A stretch of 64,000 nt of DNA from Paenibacillus sp. FSL H7-0737. Its GTDB lineage: Bacteria > Bacillota > Bacilli > Paenibacillales > Paenibacillaceae. The notes under the pieces were generated by a model. That model did not search any database. It saw nothing but the letters and a program-made list of their open reading frames with translations, and was not told where the DNA came from. The stretch lies in assembly GCF_000758545.1 (NCBI RefSeq), contig NZ_CP009279.1, forward strand, positions 4,154,001 to 4,218,000, read 5' to 3'. Positions 26,967 to 36,140 of the stretch are shown piece by piece (within the stretch, counting starts at the first letter, position 1; every line of letters begins with the position of its first letter). A program made the translations under genes and the position numbers.

Positions 26967-28268
26967 TTATTGTAATTTCTGAATTCGGTCCCACTGGCTG
27001 ACGATATCCGTAACGCGTACGCCGAAGTTTTCATCGATAACTACGACTTCACCTTTGGCAATAAGCTTGTTGTTAACCAAAATATCTACAGGCTCACCGG
27101 CGAGCTTGTCCAGCTCAATGATCGAGCCTTGAGACATTTCTAAAATATCTTTAATCTGCTTCTGGGTCCTTCCTAATTCTACGGTTACTCTAAGCGGTAT
27201 GTCCATCAATAAATTTAAATTGTTTTCATCAATATGACCAAAAGCTCCACCGTTAAGGTTAGCAAACTGTACAGGCTGTACATTTACATTGCGATTCGCT
27301 TCAGGACTAAGCGGTGGTGTCTGCCCATAAGGCATGCCTTGAGGCGGCATTCCGTAGGGTGGCATCCCTGGCATGCCATACGCCGGCATTCCTGCTGGAG
27401 GGTAATAATATCCGCCTTCTGGCATTCCTGGATAACCAGGCATCCCCTGCGGCGGGTACGGCGGAGGTGTTTCTCCTACGGGCTGTGAAGGCGCCTGTTG
27501 CACTGGAGGAGCTACAGGAGGCGTCTCTTGAGCCGGCTTAGCAGGAGTCTCTGTCGACGTAACTGCAGCCTCCTGCGCTGCAGGGCTTACATCACCCAGA
27601 AGCATCGTTACCATATCCTTAGCAAACTGGACAGGCAAGAGCTGCATAATAGTAGAGTCGATTAAATCTCCTATCTTAAGTCGGAACGAAATTCGAATTA
27701 AGGTTTCGTCATTGGGTAAGCTGCCGACACCTTCACCGCTGGACATGTTCAGAATGTCGATACCCGGAGGTGAAATATTAACAAACCGATTGAAGATCGT
27801 AGACATTGATGTGGCAGAAGAACCCATCATTTGGTTCATTGCTTCCTGCACAGCACTAATGTGAATTTCATTCAATTCTTCATCTTTAGGTTCGCCTTCT
27901 CCACCAAGCATTAAATCTGCGATGACCTGTGCATCCCTAATCTTAATAACAAGAGAGTTAATACCCTGAAATCCATCTACATATTCCACGTGTACAGCTA
28001 CATGTGGTTTAGGAAAAGCCACTTCAAATTCCCCGCGTGTAATGATGGAAACTTGAGGGGTTGTAATATCAACCTTTTTCCCTAGTAATGTGGAAAGAGC
28101 TGTCGCTGCACTACCAAACGTTATATTACCGATTTCACCCAAAGCATCCTGTTCAAACGGTGTTAAATAGTCATTTACCGTTTTCTCTGAAGGAGCCAAT
28201 GAGCCTTCCGCAGATTGTCTCAGAAGGGCGTCGATTTCTTCTTGGGATAAATAATCTTTACTCGTCAA
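26967..28268 (-). CDS. fliY: Flagellar motor switch phosphatase FliY
   Basis: C-ring protein that combines a CheC-like CheY-P phosphatase with a C-terminal FliN domain. The N-terminal SQEEIDALL CheY-binding motif, the phosphatase helix ALGEIGNITFGSAATAL and a second one (VQEAMNQMMGSSATSM) are visible. The FliN domain spans about 350-430. Between them lies a long Pro/Gly/Met/Tyr-rich linker (about 240-335). The start is taken as TTG at 28268, nine bases after AAGGAG and overlapping the fliM stop; a TTG at 28292 is an alternative. Confidence 0.95.
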   Translation of the reverse strand: MTSKDYLSQEEIDALLRQSAEGSLAPSEKTVNDYLTPFEQDALGEIGNITFGSAATALSTLLGKKVDITTPQVSIITRGEFEVAFPKPHVAVHVEYVDGFQGINSLVIKIRDAQVIADLMLGGEGEPKDEELNEIHISAVQEAMNQMMGSSATSMSTIFNRFVNISPPGIDILNMSSGEGVGSLPNDETLIRISFRLKIGDLIDSTIMQLLPVQFAKDMVTMLLGDVSPAAQEAAVTSTETPAKPAQETPPVAPPVQQAPSQPVGETPPPYPPQGMPGYPGMPEGGYYYPPAGMPAYGMPGMPPYGMPPQGMPYGQTPPLSPEANRNVNVQPVQFANLNGGAFGHIDENNLNLLMDIPLRVTVELGRTQKQIKDILEMSQGSIIELDKLAGEPVDILVNNKLIAKGEVVVIDENFGVRVTDIVSQWDRIQKLQ

Positions 28269-29256
28269 ATTCTTCAACTCCTTCACTGACAATCTCGTCT
28301 ATTTGCACGGCTACCCGGTCTTTCACCATTCCAGGACTTCCGATGAACTTAAGCTTCTCCCCTACCTTAATCGAGAGTCCAGAATCTACATTCCTGTTTA
28401 GTGAGATCACGTCACCGACGCTAAGCCCAAGAAACTCAGATATAGATAAGCTCGATTCTCCAAGTTCAGCGACAATCGGCAGTTTCGCCTTATGAACTCT
28501 AGCTTTAATAGCTTCAAGTTCATCTGCATCCCGCGTCTTCTTCTCTGTTACAAACCATTGGTGAACAGATAGTCTAGACATTATTGGTTCCAGAACGACG
28601 TGCGGTATGCACAGATTGATCATACCTGTTGTATCTCCTATTTTGGTGCTTAACGAGATCAATGCAATGGTCTCATTTGGCGATACAATTTGCATGAACT
28701 GTGGGTTCGTTTCGAGCGCTTCCATGCGCGGATGGATATCCAGCACAGTCTTCCAAGCCTCCTGCAAGCTCTCAAAACATCTGCTGAAGATACGCTCCAT
28801 AATCGTTGTTTCGATTTCAGTTAAAGCATTAATCTTAGATGGCGCAGTCCCAAAACCGCCCAGCAATCTGTCCAGCATAGCGAAAGCGATGTTTGGATGA
28901 ACTTCCATTACCATTCGACCTTCTAAAGGTTCGGCTTCAAAAATGTTCAGTATTGTCATTTTCGGAATGGAACGAATGAATTCATCATAAGGGAGCTGCT
29001 CTACTTGAACGACATTAATCTGCACAAAGGTGCGTAATTGGGCTGAAAAGTACGTTGTAAGATAGCGTGCGAAATTGTCATGAATCCTTGTAAGACTACG
29101 AATATGATCTTTAGAAAATCGAACAGCCCGTTTAAAGTCATAAGATCGGATCTTCTTCTGAGTTTCTTCCTTTTTAAGTTCATCGGCATCCATCTCACCT
29201 GAAGAAAGTGCAGCAAGTAGAGCATCTATTTCGTTTTGTGATAGTACATCAACCAA
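28258..29256 (-). CDS. fliM: Flagellar motor switch protein FliM
   Basis: C-ring protein that binds CheY-P and FliG. The N-terminal CheY-binding motif LSQNEIDALL is at residues 5-14, then the CheC-like middle domain and a C-terminal SpoA domain. The start is set at TTG 29256, six bases after an AGGGGGGTG site. A GTG at 29265 lies inside that site. The gene overlaps fliY by 11 bp. Confidence 0.96.
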   Translation of the reverse strand: MVDVLSQNEIDALLAALSSGEMDADELKKEETQKKIRSYDFKRAVRFSKDHIRSLTRIHDNFARYLTTYFSAQLRTFVQINVVQVEQLPYDEFIRSIPKMTILNIFEAEPLEGRMVMEVHPNIAFAMLDRLLGGFGTAPSKINALTEIETTIMERIFSRCFESLQEAWKTVLDIHPRMEALETNPQFMQIVSPNETIALISLSTKIGDTTGMINLCIPHVVLEPIMSRLSVHQWFVTEKKTRDADELEAIKARVHKAKLPIVAELGESSLSISEFLGLSVGDVISLNRNVDSGLSIKVGEKLKFIGSPGMVKDRVAVQIDEIVSEGVEEFDE

Positions 29257-29295
29257 TTCAATCACCCCCCTATCAAAGAATTATCATGCCTGAAG

Positions 29296-29763
29296 CTACA
29301 TAGAAGCCAAAAGGTATTTGGTGACTTCGATCTGAGTGATTTTGCCTTCGGTCAATGTCTTATTGATCAGATTAACAAGCTTGCTGCTAAGCTGGTCTTT
29401 GCCATTTGCTCCATTAAGCTCCTCAGGTTTGGTATCTGCAAGCGTTTTGATAATAATCGGTTTGATTTTGATCTCTTTTATTTTTTCGAATGCTTCCTTT
29501 GATTTCGCAGAATTCAGTTGGAAGGCGAAATCTATTTGAACGATATAATCGGGATCAGCAAGATTTGTTTTGATATCTTTGATCTCTGCCGTTAATTCGA
29601 CGATTTCATCTGCAGTTAAATACTTGGTTTCCACACTTTGAACCGCAGCATTTACATCATTCGAATCTTTCGGAAAGATCTTGTCCATTAATAAAAATGC
29701 GGCGATCACGATAAGTGTAATCGCAAGTAAAATCGTAAGTAACCATGGCAGCATCTTCTTCAT
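29296..29763 (-). CDS. fliL: Flagellar basal body-associated protein FliL
   Basis: Single-pass membrane protein near the stator, 155 residues: membrane segment at about 5-27, then the periplasm-side FliL domain, ending IEVTKYLLASM as in the family. Its ATG overlaps the swrD stop by 4 bp. Confidence 0.93.
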   Translation of the reverse strand: MKKMLPWLLTILLAITLIVIAAFLLMDKIFPKDSNDVNAAVQSVETKYLTADEIVELTAEIKDIKTNLADPDYIVQIDFAFQLNSAKSKEAFEKIKEIKIKPIIIKTLADTKPEELNGANGKDQLSSKLVNLINKTLTEGKITQIEVTKYLLASM

Positions 29764-29984
29764 GTTAGCTCCTCCATTGACTGGACTTTAATGGTGGCAG
29801 CATATGTGCCTATGTCCCTGTTATAATCCCGGATCTTCGTAATAACTTCATCAGCTTTTTCAAGCACGATCAGTCTTTTTCCGGTTACTAGCGTAATATA
29901 TGTATCCGGGCTTTCTTCTACCATTTCTACCAGTAGGGCATTGATCCACATCGGTGTTCCATTTAATCTCGTTACCGATATCAT
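29760..29984 (-). CDS. swrD: FlbD/SwrD family flagellar protein
   Basis: 74 residues with the family start MISVTRLNGTPMWINALL and EESPDTYITLVTGKRLIV. SwrD increases flagellar motor power in Bacillus subtilis; the mechanism is not visible here. GGAGG precedes the ATG. It is the first gene after an internal terminator-like hairpin, so it and the genes downstream may depend on readthrough. Confidence 0.93.
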   Translation of the reverse strand: MISVTRLNGTPMWINALLVEMVEESPDTYITLVTGKRLIVLEKADEVITKIRDYNRDIGTYAATIKVQSMEELT

Positions 29985-29999
29985 AACAGGCCTCCTAAC

Positions 30000-30026
30000 A
30001 AAAATAGGGGGAGGGGTATCTCCCCC
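30000..30026 (-). terminator. Strong terminator-like hairpin between flgE and swrD
   Basis: On the minus strand GGGGGAG pairs with CTCCCCC around a six-base loop and is followed by TATTTTT. It lies inside the flagellar operon, 15 bp before swrD. No clear promoter is visible between it and swrD, so partial termination (attenuation) is the simplest reading. Confidence 0.75.
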
Positions 30027-30074
30027 ACGACTCCGCGTTAATCTTTAAAAAAAGATATTAAATTATTGATAAAA

Positions 30075-30893
30075 TTAACGCTTCAGGTTAACTACTTCCT
30101 GCAGCACTTCATCAGAAGTCGTAATGATACGGGAGTTCGCCTGGAATCCACGTTGCGATACGATCATTTCTGTAAATTCATTCGTAAGATCCACATTCGA
30201 CATTTCGAGTTGACCAGAAATGATCGCCCCAGTGCCATCTTCTGTATTATTCGCTGTAGTCGGAACAAGCTCACCTTCTGCATTCGCATTAAGTGACATA
30301 CGGTATAGATTGCCACCAATCTTCTCTAATCCAGATGGATTAGTAACCTTAGCTACACCGATCTTCACACCTGCTTCAGTCGTTCCATCCGACATGGTCT
30401 GAACAATCGTTCCATCATTGGAAATGGAGAACGCTGTTACATCATCACCCAGTTGAATGGGTCCACCATCGGAATCTAGCACATGAAGTCCGTCAGAAGT
30501 TACAAGATTACGTGCAGCATCTACATGAAAATCTCCTGCACGAGTCAAGAAAGGTGTTTCTTGATCTTCTGATAGCTTTACTAGGAAAAAACCATCTCCG
30601 TCAATGCGTAAATCTGTCGGGTTATTAGTAGTTTGAGCACTACCGGGTAAATGGAGTGTATCGATAGAAGCGATACTTACGCCTAGTCCGATTTGTTTAG
30701 CATTCATACCACCTGCACCATCATCACTAGGAGCAGTTACACCAGAAACAGTTTGACTCATAATGTCCTTGAACATAACCCGTCCTGATTTAAAACCAAT
30801 TGTATTGACATTGGCAATGTTATTACCGATTACATCAAGCTTAGTCTGAAAGCCTCTCATCCCCGAAACCCCTGAATACATAGATCTTAACAT
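30075..30893 (-). CDS. flgE: Flagellar hook protein (FlgE/FlgG family)
   Basis: The 272-residue protein begins MLRSMYSGVSGMRGFQTKLD and ends SDEVLQEVVNLKR. It matches the Bacillus subtilis hook protein FlgE in length and position, between flgD and swrD, although many annotations call it flgG. The N- and C-terminal rod/hook helices with NIANVNTIGFK and NVDLTNEFTEMIVSQRGFQ are intact. It is exported through the flagellar gate with FlgD as cap. Confidence 0.93.
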   Translation of the reverse strand: MLRSMYSGVSGMRGFQTKLDVIGNNIANVNTIGFKSGRVMFKDIMSQTVSGVTAPSDDGAGGMNAKQIGLGVSIASIDTLHLPGSAQTTNNPTDLRIDGDGFFLVKLSEDQETPFLTRAGDFHVDAARNLVTSDGLHVLDSDGGPIQLGDDVTAFSISNDGTIVQTMSDGTTEAGVKIGVAKVTNPSGLEKIGGNLYRMSLNANAEGELVPTTANNTEDGTGAIISGQLEMSNVDLTNEFTEMIVSQRGFQANSRIITTSDEVLQEVVNLKR

Positions 30894-30996
30894 TTGTGTT
30901 GTCCTCCCAGATTATAGAGTCCTAATAACTTACTAAGTGAATGGGACCGCGTCAGTCGGTCAGCGGCCGCCTCGGCTTTCCGTTAGGACCAGCCGG

Positions 30997-31383
30997 TTAT
31001 GAAATCACAATTGCACTATCAATTTGCGTAAACACGTTATCTTTAATCGAATTTCCATCCATAGCGGTTACAACCGTACGATTCGGGACACTTACGATAA
31101 ATGCCAAGTCCTTCATTAATATCAAGGATTCTTTACTGCCTTTGGCAGCAGCTTTATCCACAGCAGAAGATATCTGATCCAGTTGTCTGCTTCCAAGTTC
31201 AATTCCTCTTTGTTCAAGACGCTTAGCAGCATGATTGCTGAATTTTAGAAGATTTTGTTGCAGTACGCTCTCAAAGGTGGCTTCTCCAGTCACAGTCTGC
31301 TTCGGTATCGAAGATCGCTGTAACGTTGAGGAATGTAGGGACGACGCAGGATACAGTTGGCCTATGGTCAGCCTGTCACTCAT
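30997..31383 (-). CDS. Flagellar operon protein, TIGR02530 family
   Basis: 128 residues. The conserved part is KFSNHAAKRLEQRGIEL and ALIFIVS-like LAFIVSVPNRTVVTAMDG near the C-terminus. Members of this small family are found between flgD and flgE in Firmicutes; a function is not established. It overlaps flgD by ATGA. A GC-rich gap of 103 bp separates it from flgE. Confidence 0.85.
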   Translation of the reverse strand: MSDRLTIGQLYPASSLHSSTLQRSSIPKQTVTGEATFESVLQQNLLKFSNHAAKRLEQRGIELGSRQLDQISSAVDKAAAKGSKESLILMKDLAFIVSVPNRTVVTAMDGNSIKDNVFTQIDSAIVIS

Positions 31384-31877
31384 ATTGTCGCCTCGCTTCC
31401 TCCGTTATTCTCCGGAGTATTACTATCTGTACCAGAACCATTCTCTGTTGTTGCGGGATTCTGAATTTGTGTAATATCGGTTAAAGCAATTCTGTCTTTC
31501 CCCACAACCGCATATTGAATCCCTTTGCTGACAACGATTGATTCAACGTTCCCTGTCTTAGGTAGATTTGTGGCGGTATCCGTCCATGTGATATCTTTAC
31601 CAATCAAGCCGGATACTGATCCAAGAGACTGATTCATTGATGTAAGCTGTGTAGAGATATTCATCAGCTGCTCAACAGATGTAAACTGTGCCATTTGAGC
31701 AATAAATTCTTTATCTTGCATCGGCTGCATCGGATCTTGATTCTGCAGCTGGGTGATCAAAATCTTCAAAAACTGATCCTTACCCAAGACAGAATTTCCT
31801 GTTGTTTTAGTAGATTCAGGAGTTGTATAATTCCACTGGTCTTTAGTAGAAACAGGAGGAGTTGTTGTTGTCGTCAT
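31380..31877 (-). CDS. flgD: Hook-capping protein FlgD
   Basis: Scaffold for hook polymerisation. The N-terminal motif LGKDQFLKILITQLQNQDPM is diagnostic. At 165 residues it is the short form; the C-terminal half is low in conservation. GAGGTG precedes the ATG. Located between fliK and the TIGR02530 gene. Confidence 0.94.
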   Translation of the reverse strand: MTTTTTPPVSTKDQWNYTTPESTKTTGNSVLGKDQFLKILITQLQNQDPMQPMQDKEFIAQMAQFTSVEQLMNISTQLTSMNQSLGSVSGLIGKDITWTDTATNLPKTGNVESIVVSKGIQYAVVGKDRIALTDITQIQNPATTENGSGTDSNTPENNGGSEATI

Positions 31878-31909
31878 AACCGTTCACCTCTCTTTCACTT
31901 GTGATAAGT

Positions 31910-33385
31910 TTAAGCTTTGGCAGAGAAGGAGTTTCCTTGATTCTCATCTTCTTGCCCTGCGTTTGAAACCCAATCTTTCCATTCACCATTTAGCTCTGCG
32001 GCAAGAATGGCATCATTAGCTTCCTCACGACTTTCTTTGGAGCGTCTTCCCTGCTGACCACTTCCAGAACCAGGTTGGCGTCCTTCTTGACCCCACCCTG
32101 AATTGAGGGGGGTATTATTTTGTGTGACTTCCAATTTTTCTACTTGGAGGCCTTGAGACTGCAATGCCGCTCGAAGCTGGTTCATCTGCTGTTCCAACAT
32201 ATCCTTTGCTCCGGAATGTTCAGTCATAAACTGTGCAACCAGATGGCCGTTTTGCATAGTAATCTTAACATCTACTTGTCCGAGATTTTCTGGAAAGAGT
32301 GATATCGTAGCCTCAGCTACTCCGCCTTTTTGCACAATCTCCAATTTACCTGTAATAAAACCGGTCATTTCCTGTGCAAACTGATGAACGGGTACAGGAG
32401 CTACTGGAACCTCAGCCTTCAACGGAGCAGTAATTCCTCCCCTAAGAGCTAGTTGACCAGCAGTTACAACCTCATGATCTCCTTCTATGATAGTAGTTCC
32501 TGATGTGGAATCTTGAGCTGATTCTGCCTGCTTTGTCTCTCCAGTTGCACTGCTTTTAATCAATGGAGCGGTAAGCTCTGCTTCAGGATCTTGAACAGCT
32601 CCTGAGGTCACAGGCGAAGTTAGGACTGCTTCATTCTTAATTGCAGCTGCTTCTCCAGCACGATTACTAAGGTTTTGAATGGTTTTGTCCGTCGTATTAC
32701 CTTTGCTTTCAGTCACTATAGGTTGTTGTACAGATACACCAGAATTTTCATTTGTACTGGAGTTCTTTCCCTTCCCCTTAATAGTGTTAGCGGAGGACTG
32801 TTCTAGTATTGCTGTGAAATTATTTAACAGGCTTATTCCTTTACTAGCAGCTTCTTCGTTCCCACTGACAGCAGCTTCCTGAATCATAGTAACTAAACTT
32901 TGCAAATCATCTTGAACAGCAAATCGCAGTGTATCCGCATGCTTAGCTAACGGCGACAAGCTTCCTGCCGACTCCGTATCAGATGTAGCATCACCCTCAG
33001 TCGCTTGACTTCCCGATAGAAGAGCTGATACCTGAAGTAGCCAAGCTTGTAAAGCTACCAGCACAGCAGGATCGCTATTGATGCTTTCATCTAGATTTTC
33101 AACATCAGCAGTTAGCTTCTCGATAAGATCAGAATTCTGCGTATCTTGTCCCCCTTGATCTTCTCCAGTTGTCTGCACTTCCTTTAAAAGACCTTGCAAT
33201 AAAGAGGCTAGATTTCCCAGAAGCGGATCAGTAGGTACCGATGTGGTGTTAGCTGTGTTTCCTCCCATAGTTTGCACTAAAGTCTGCGCGAAAGGTACAG
33301 CAGCTGTTGTGCCAGTAGAAGTTGATGAGCTACCACTTGCGGCTGTAGCATTTGCGCTCACAAGCGATTGAACCACTAAACTCAT
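31910..33385 (-). CDS. fliK: Flagellar hook-length control protein FliK
   Basis: Molecular ruler that triggers the FlhB specificity switch. A long Ser/Thr/Gln-rich ruler region precedes the conserved C-terminal domain with LSLFPENLGQVDVKITMQNG and LRAALQSQGLQVEKLEV (about 365-440). The start is the ATG at 33385 after AAAGGAGG; a GTG four codons earlier overlaps that site. 491 residues. Confidence 0.93.
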   Translation of the reverse strand: MSLVVQSLVSANATAASGSSSTSTGTTAAVPFAQTLVQTMGGNTANTTSVPTDPLLGNLASLLQGLLKEVQTTGEDQGGQDTQNSDLIEKLTADVENLDESINSDPAVLVALQAWLLQVSALLSGSQATEGDATSDTESAGSLSPLAKHADTLRFAVQDDLQSLVTMIQEAAVSGNEEAASKGISLLNNFTAILEQSSANTIKGKGKNSSTNENSGVSVQQPIVTESKGNTTDKTIQNLSNRAGEAAAIKNEAVLTSPVTSGAVQDPEAELTAPLIKSSATGETKQAESAQDSTSGTTIIEGDHEVVTAGQLALRGGITAPLKAEVPVAPVPVHQFAQEMTGFITGKLEIVQKGGVAEATISLFPENLGQVDVKITMQNGHLVAQFMTEHSGAKDMLEQQMNQLRAALQSQGLQVEKLEVTQNNTPLNSGWGQEGRQPGSGSGQQGRRSKESREEANDAILAAELNGEWKDWVSNAGQEDENQGNSFSAKA

Positions 33386-33410
33386 ATTATTTTTCACCTC
33401 CTTTCAATAT

Positions 33411-34355
33411 TTATTTAGCACCCATCAAACGGTTAACAATCTTCGCGGTTTGCGCACTATCATTTTTAGTCATTTCTCCCAAAATCGAAGAACGAACACT
33501 ATCACTAACGGTATTCATAATCGTTACTACTTTATCAGGGCTAATCTTATACATTTCTCCTAGTAGAGAAGCTGCATTGGCAGGCGTCATTGAACTAAAG
33601 GTTTGGTTCAACTTTTCCTTATCCAGATTTGTACTAGTTTTAGTCGTTTGAGTAGTGCTACCAGCTTCTTTTTTCAATCTAGATTGAAGAGCAGCAATTG
33701 CCATATCACCCGAAGAGGTAGTTTCTTTCAACTTAATCGTGACATCTGCCGCTTTTTGAGGATCCATTTTTTCCAGAATCGCAGTTTTACTCGCTTTATT
33801 CATCACGCTGAATATCTGCACCATCTCTTCTGTAGTCAAATTCTCCATAATCGGTGCAGCTTTGGAAGCTTTCATGCCCGCGTACAGCTTCGCCAGATCA
33901 GTAACCTGCTTCTGATAAGGATCTTCTGTTTCCTCACTGTTTACTTCAGCAGCTGCAGCAGCTTCCGTCTTCATCCCCTCAATTTGCGACTCTAGCGCCT
34001 GAACCTTGGTATCCTGGGCTGTTTTTTCATCTGTGACCTTCTTCAACTCATCTGCCTTCTGGGCAAGCTGAGCTTTGAGCTCCTTAATCGTTGAGTTTGA
34101 GCTCACTTCCTGCTTTTTGCTTTCTTCCTTCGGTTTAGAAGGATCTGTTGGCGGATCAGGAACCCATTTTTCCAGAATCGGAATTTTATTCGCAACTTCA
34201 AGCACGTTATTACGAATGTCCATATTAAAAAGCGTCAACAGTACTCCAAGCAGTACTAGCGTGAAGATAATCGGTATCATTAGAAATAAGAACCGCTCAA
34301 ATTTCCCCGCTGACCCTTCATTTTCAAGTTCCATGTCATTATCAATTTTAGCCAC
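33411..34355 (-). CDS. ylxF: YlxF/MotE-like protein of the flagellar operon
   Basis: 314 residues: N-terminal membrane segment (about 23-45), a coiled coil (about 90-135) and a C-terminal MgtE-N/MotE-like domain with two repeats (YAGMKASKAAPIMENL and MTPANAASLLGEMYK). Related MotE proteins chaperone the stator protein MotC in Rhizobia; the role of YlxF in Firmicutes is unclear. The start is GTG after GGGAGG. Position between fliJ and fliK matches ylxF. Confidence 0.85.
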   Translation of the reverse strand: MAKIDNDMELENEGSAGKFERFLFLMIPIIFTLVLLGVLLTLFNMDIRNNVLEVANKIPILEKWVPDPPTDPSKPKEESKKQEVSSNSTIKELKAQLAQKADELKKVTDEKTAQDTKVQALESQIEGMKTEAAAAAEVNSEETEDPYQKQVTDLAKLYAGMKASKAAPIMENLTTEEMVQIFSVMNKASKTAILEKMDPQKAADVTIKLKETTSSGDMAIAALQSRLKKEAGSTTQTTKTSTNLDKEKLNQTFSSMTPANAASLLGEMYKISPDKVVTIMNTVSDSVRSSILGEMTKNDSAQTAKIVNRLMGAK

Positions 34356-34373
34356 TAGCGGAAACCTCCCGGG

Positions 34374-34817
34374 TTAGAGGGATTTCATCGCGAAGCGGAC
34401 GGTTGCCATCTCATCCAGTTCGTTTTGTTCCCGTAAAATCATACTTTGCTGAAACTGTGTCTCAGCCTTATCTTTTGCCTTTAACCATACTTTTTCATCT
34501 AATACCTTTGTGCTTAACTGATCTTGCTTCTTCAAGACTTCCTGATGTGCACTTCTAATGTCCGTATGTTTACGGGCAATGCATATATCCAGGTATTCTA
34601 CATATTCTTGTATTTCACGAATCTTCGCCATAGGTGCCTTTTGTTCTGCGGCATTTTGTAAAGATAACATAATAGCGCTCCGCTGAAAGGTGAGTTCATC
34701 CAGGCTTCTTTCTTGTGCCTGCAATTCTCCAAGCGCGCTTGAGAGCATCCATTCTGCCTGTGTCTTCTCATTGCCCTTCAAGTCAACGACTTTTTGAAAA
34801 GTATAATGAAATCTCAT
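34374..34817 (-). CDS. fliJ: Flagellar export protein FliJ
   Basis: Coiled-coil stalk of the export ATPase that binds FliI and FlhA. 147 residues, almost entirely charged helix, starting MRFHYTFQKVVDLKGNEKTQ as in the family. It follows fliI by nine bases. Confidence 0.93.
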   Translation of the reverse strand: MRFHYTFQKVVDLKGNEKTQAEWMLSSALGELQAQERSLDELTFQRSAIMLSLQNAAEQKAPMAKIREIQEYVEYLDICIARKHTDIRSAHQEVLKKQDQLSTKVLDEKVWLKAKDKAETQFQQSMILREQNELDEMATVRFAMKSL

Positions 34818-34826
34818 GATACTGAA

Positions 34827-36140
34827 TCAACTCCTCGAGAAGTGTGAAATTAAAGACTGTTGAACTTCAGCCAGCGTAACTTTTTCATTCACTCTTTGTT
34901 TGGTGAATTCCCATATACTGTCTATATACTCCATCGACTCATCGATTTGAGCATTGGAGCCTCTCTGATACGCTCCGATATTAATTAAATCCTCTGAATC
35001 CTTGTACACGGCCATTAGTCGCTTAACATTCTCTGCTGCGGCGATCTGTTCTTCTGGCGCAATATCCTTCATTACACGACTAATGCTGGAAAGCACATCT
35101 ATTGCTGGAAAATGTCCTTTGTTCGCAATACTTCGGTTAAGGACGATATGTCCATCGAGTATTCCTCTCACTGCATCAGCGATCGGCTCATTCATGTCAT
35201 CACCATCAACCAATACAGTGTAAAAAGCTGTGATAGAGCCTGTAGGACCAGTTCCGGCGCGTTCTAGTAGTTTAGGTAAGCTTGCAAATACAGATGGTGT
35301 GTAACCTCTCATAGCTGGTGGTTCTCCGACTGCAAGTCCAACTTCACGTTGAGCCATAGCATAACGAGTGACCGAATCCATCATCAGCATCACATTAAGT
35401 CCACGATCCCGAAAATACTCAGCAATCGTAGTAGCAATAAGTGCTCCCTTAATTCGAATTAATGCAGGCTGATCAGATGTAGCGACAATAACAACTGACC
35501 TCTGCAAACCCTCAGGTCCCAAATCGCGTTCGATGAAATCCAGTACTTCCCTGCCACGTTCCCCAATCAGAGCGATAACATTAACATCTGCTGATGTATT
35601 ACGTGCAATCATTCCCATGAGCGTACTTTTGCCGACCCCTGAACCAGCGAAAATCCCCACCCGCTGACCTTTACCAATTGTTAGCAAACCATCTATCGCT
35701 CTTACACCGATGCTAATAGGTTCTTGCACTCGTGGTCTATTGAGTGGATTGGACGGAATGTTAAAGGTCGAACTATGTGGCATTCGAGCTGGGATCAGGG
35801 AACCATCAAGCGGTTGCCCTAGACCATCCAGTACCTTACCCAGCAATTCTGAACCCACCTGAACACTAAGCGGCTTACCTGTTCCCACTACATCACAACC
35901 AGGTCCAATTGCCTGCAGTTCTCCAAGTGGCATTAATAGCACCTTGTTGTCACGGAAACCAACGACTTCAGCTTGCAGCGGCTTATTTCCTTTAGAAGGA
36001 TAGATATAGCACACATCACCAATGCTAGCATCAGGTCCTTCAGATTCAACCATAAGACCGATAACCTGCGTCACTTTCCCATTGATCCTCACCGGATCGA
36101 GATTACGAAGTTGCTCCTTATAACGGTTACTATCAAGCAT
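34827..36140 (-). CDS. fliI: Flagellum-specific ATPase FliI
   Basis: Hexameric F1-like ATPase that energises export. Walker A GIFAGSGVGKSTLMG, Walker B region NVMLMMDSVTRYA and the AQREVGLAVGEPPA signature are present. I chose the ATG at 36140 overlapping the fliH stop (ATGCTTGA), giving 437 residues like Bacillus FliI; the frame is open further upstream to 36230 inside fliH. Confidence 0.97.
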   Translation of the reverse strand: MLDSNRYKEQLRNLDPVRINGKVTQVIGLMVESEGPDASIGDVCYIYPSKGNKPLQAEVVGFRDNKVLLMPLGELQAIGPGCDVVGTGKPLSVQVGSELLGKVLDGLGQPLDGSLIPARMPHSSTFNIPSNPLNRPRVQEPISIGVRAIDGLLTIGKGQRVGIFAGSGVGKSTLMGMIARNTSADVNVIALIGERGREVLDFIERDLGPEGLQRSVVIVATSDQPALIRIKGALIATTIAEYFRDRGLNVMLMMDSVTRYAMAQREVGLAVGEPPAMRGYTPSVFASLPKLLERAGTGPTGSITAFYTVLVDGDDMNEPIADAVRGILDGHIVLNRSIANKGHFPAIDVLSSISRVMKDIAPEEQIAAAENVKRLMAVYKDSEDLINIGAYQRGSNAQIDESMEYIDSIWEFTKQRVNEKVTLAEVQQSLISHFSRS

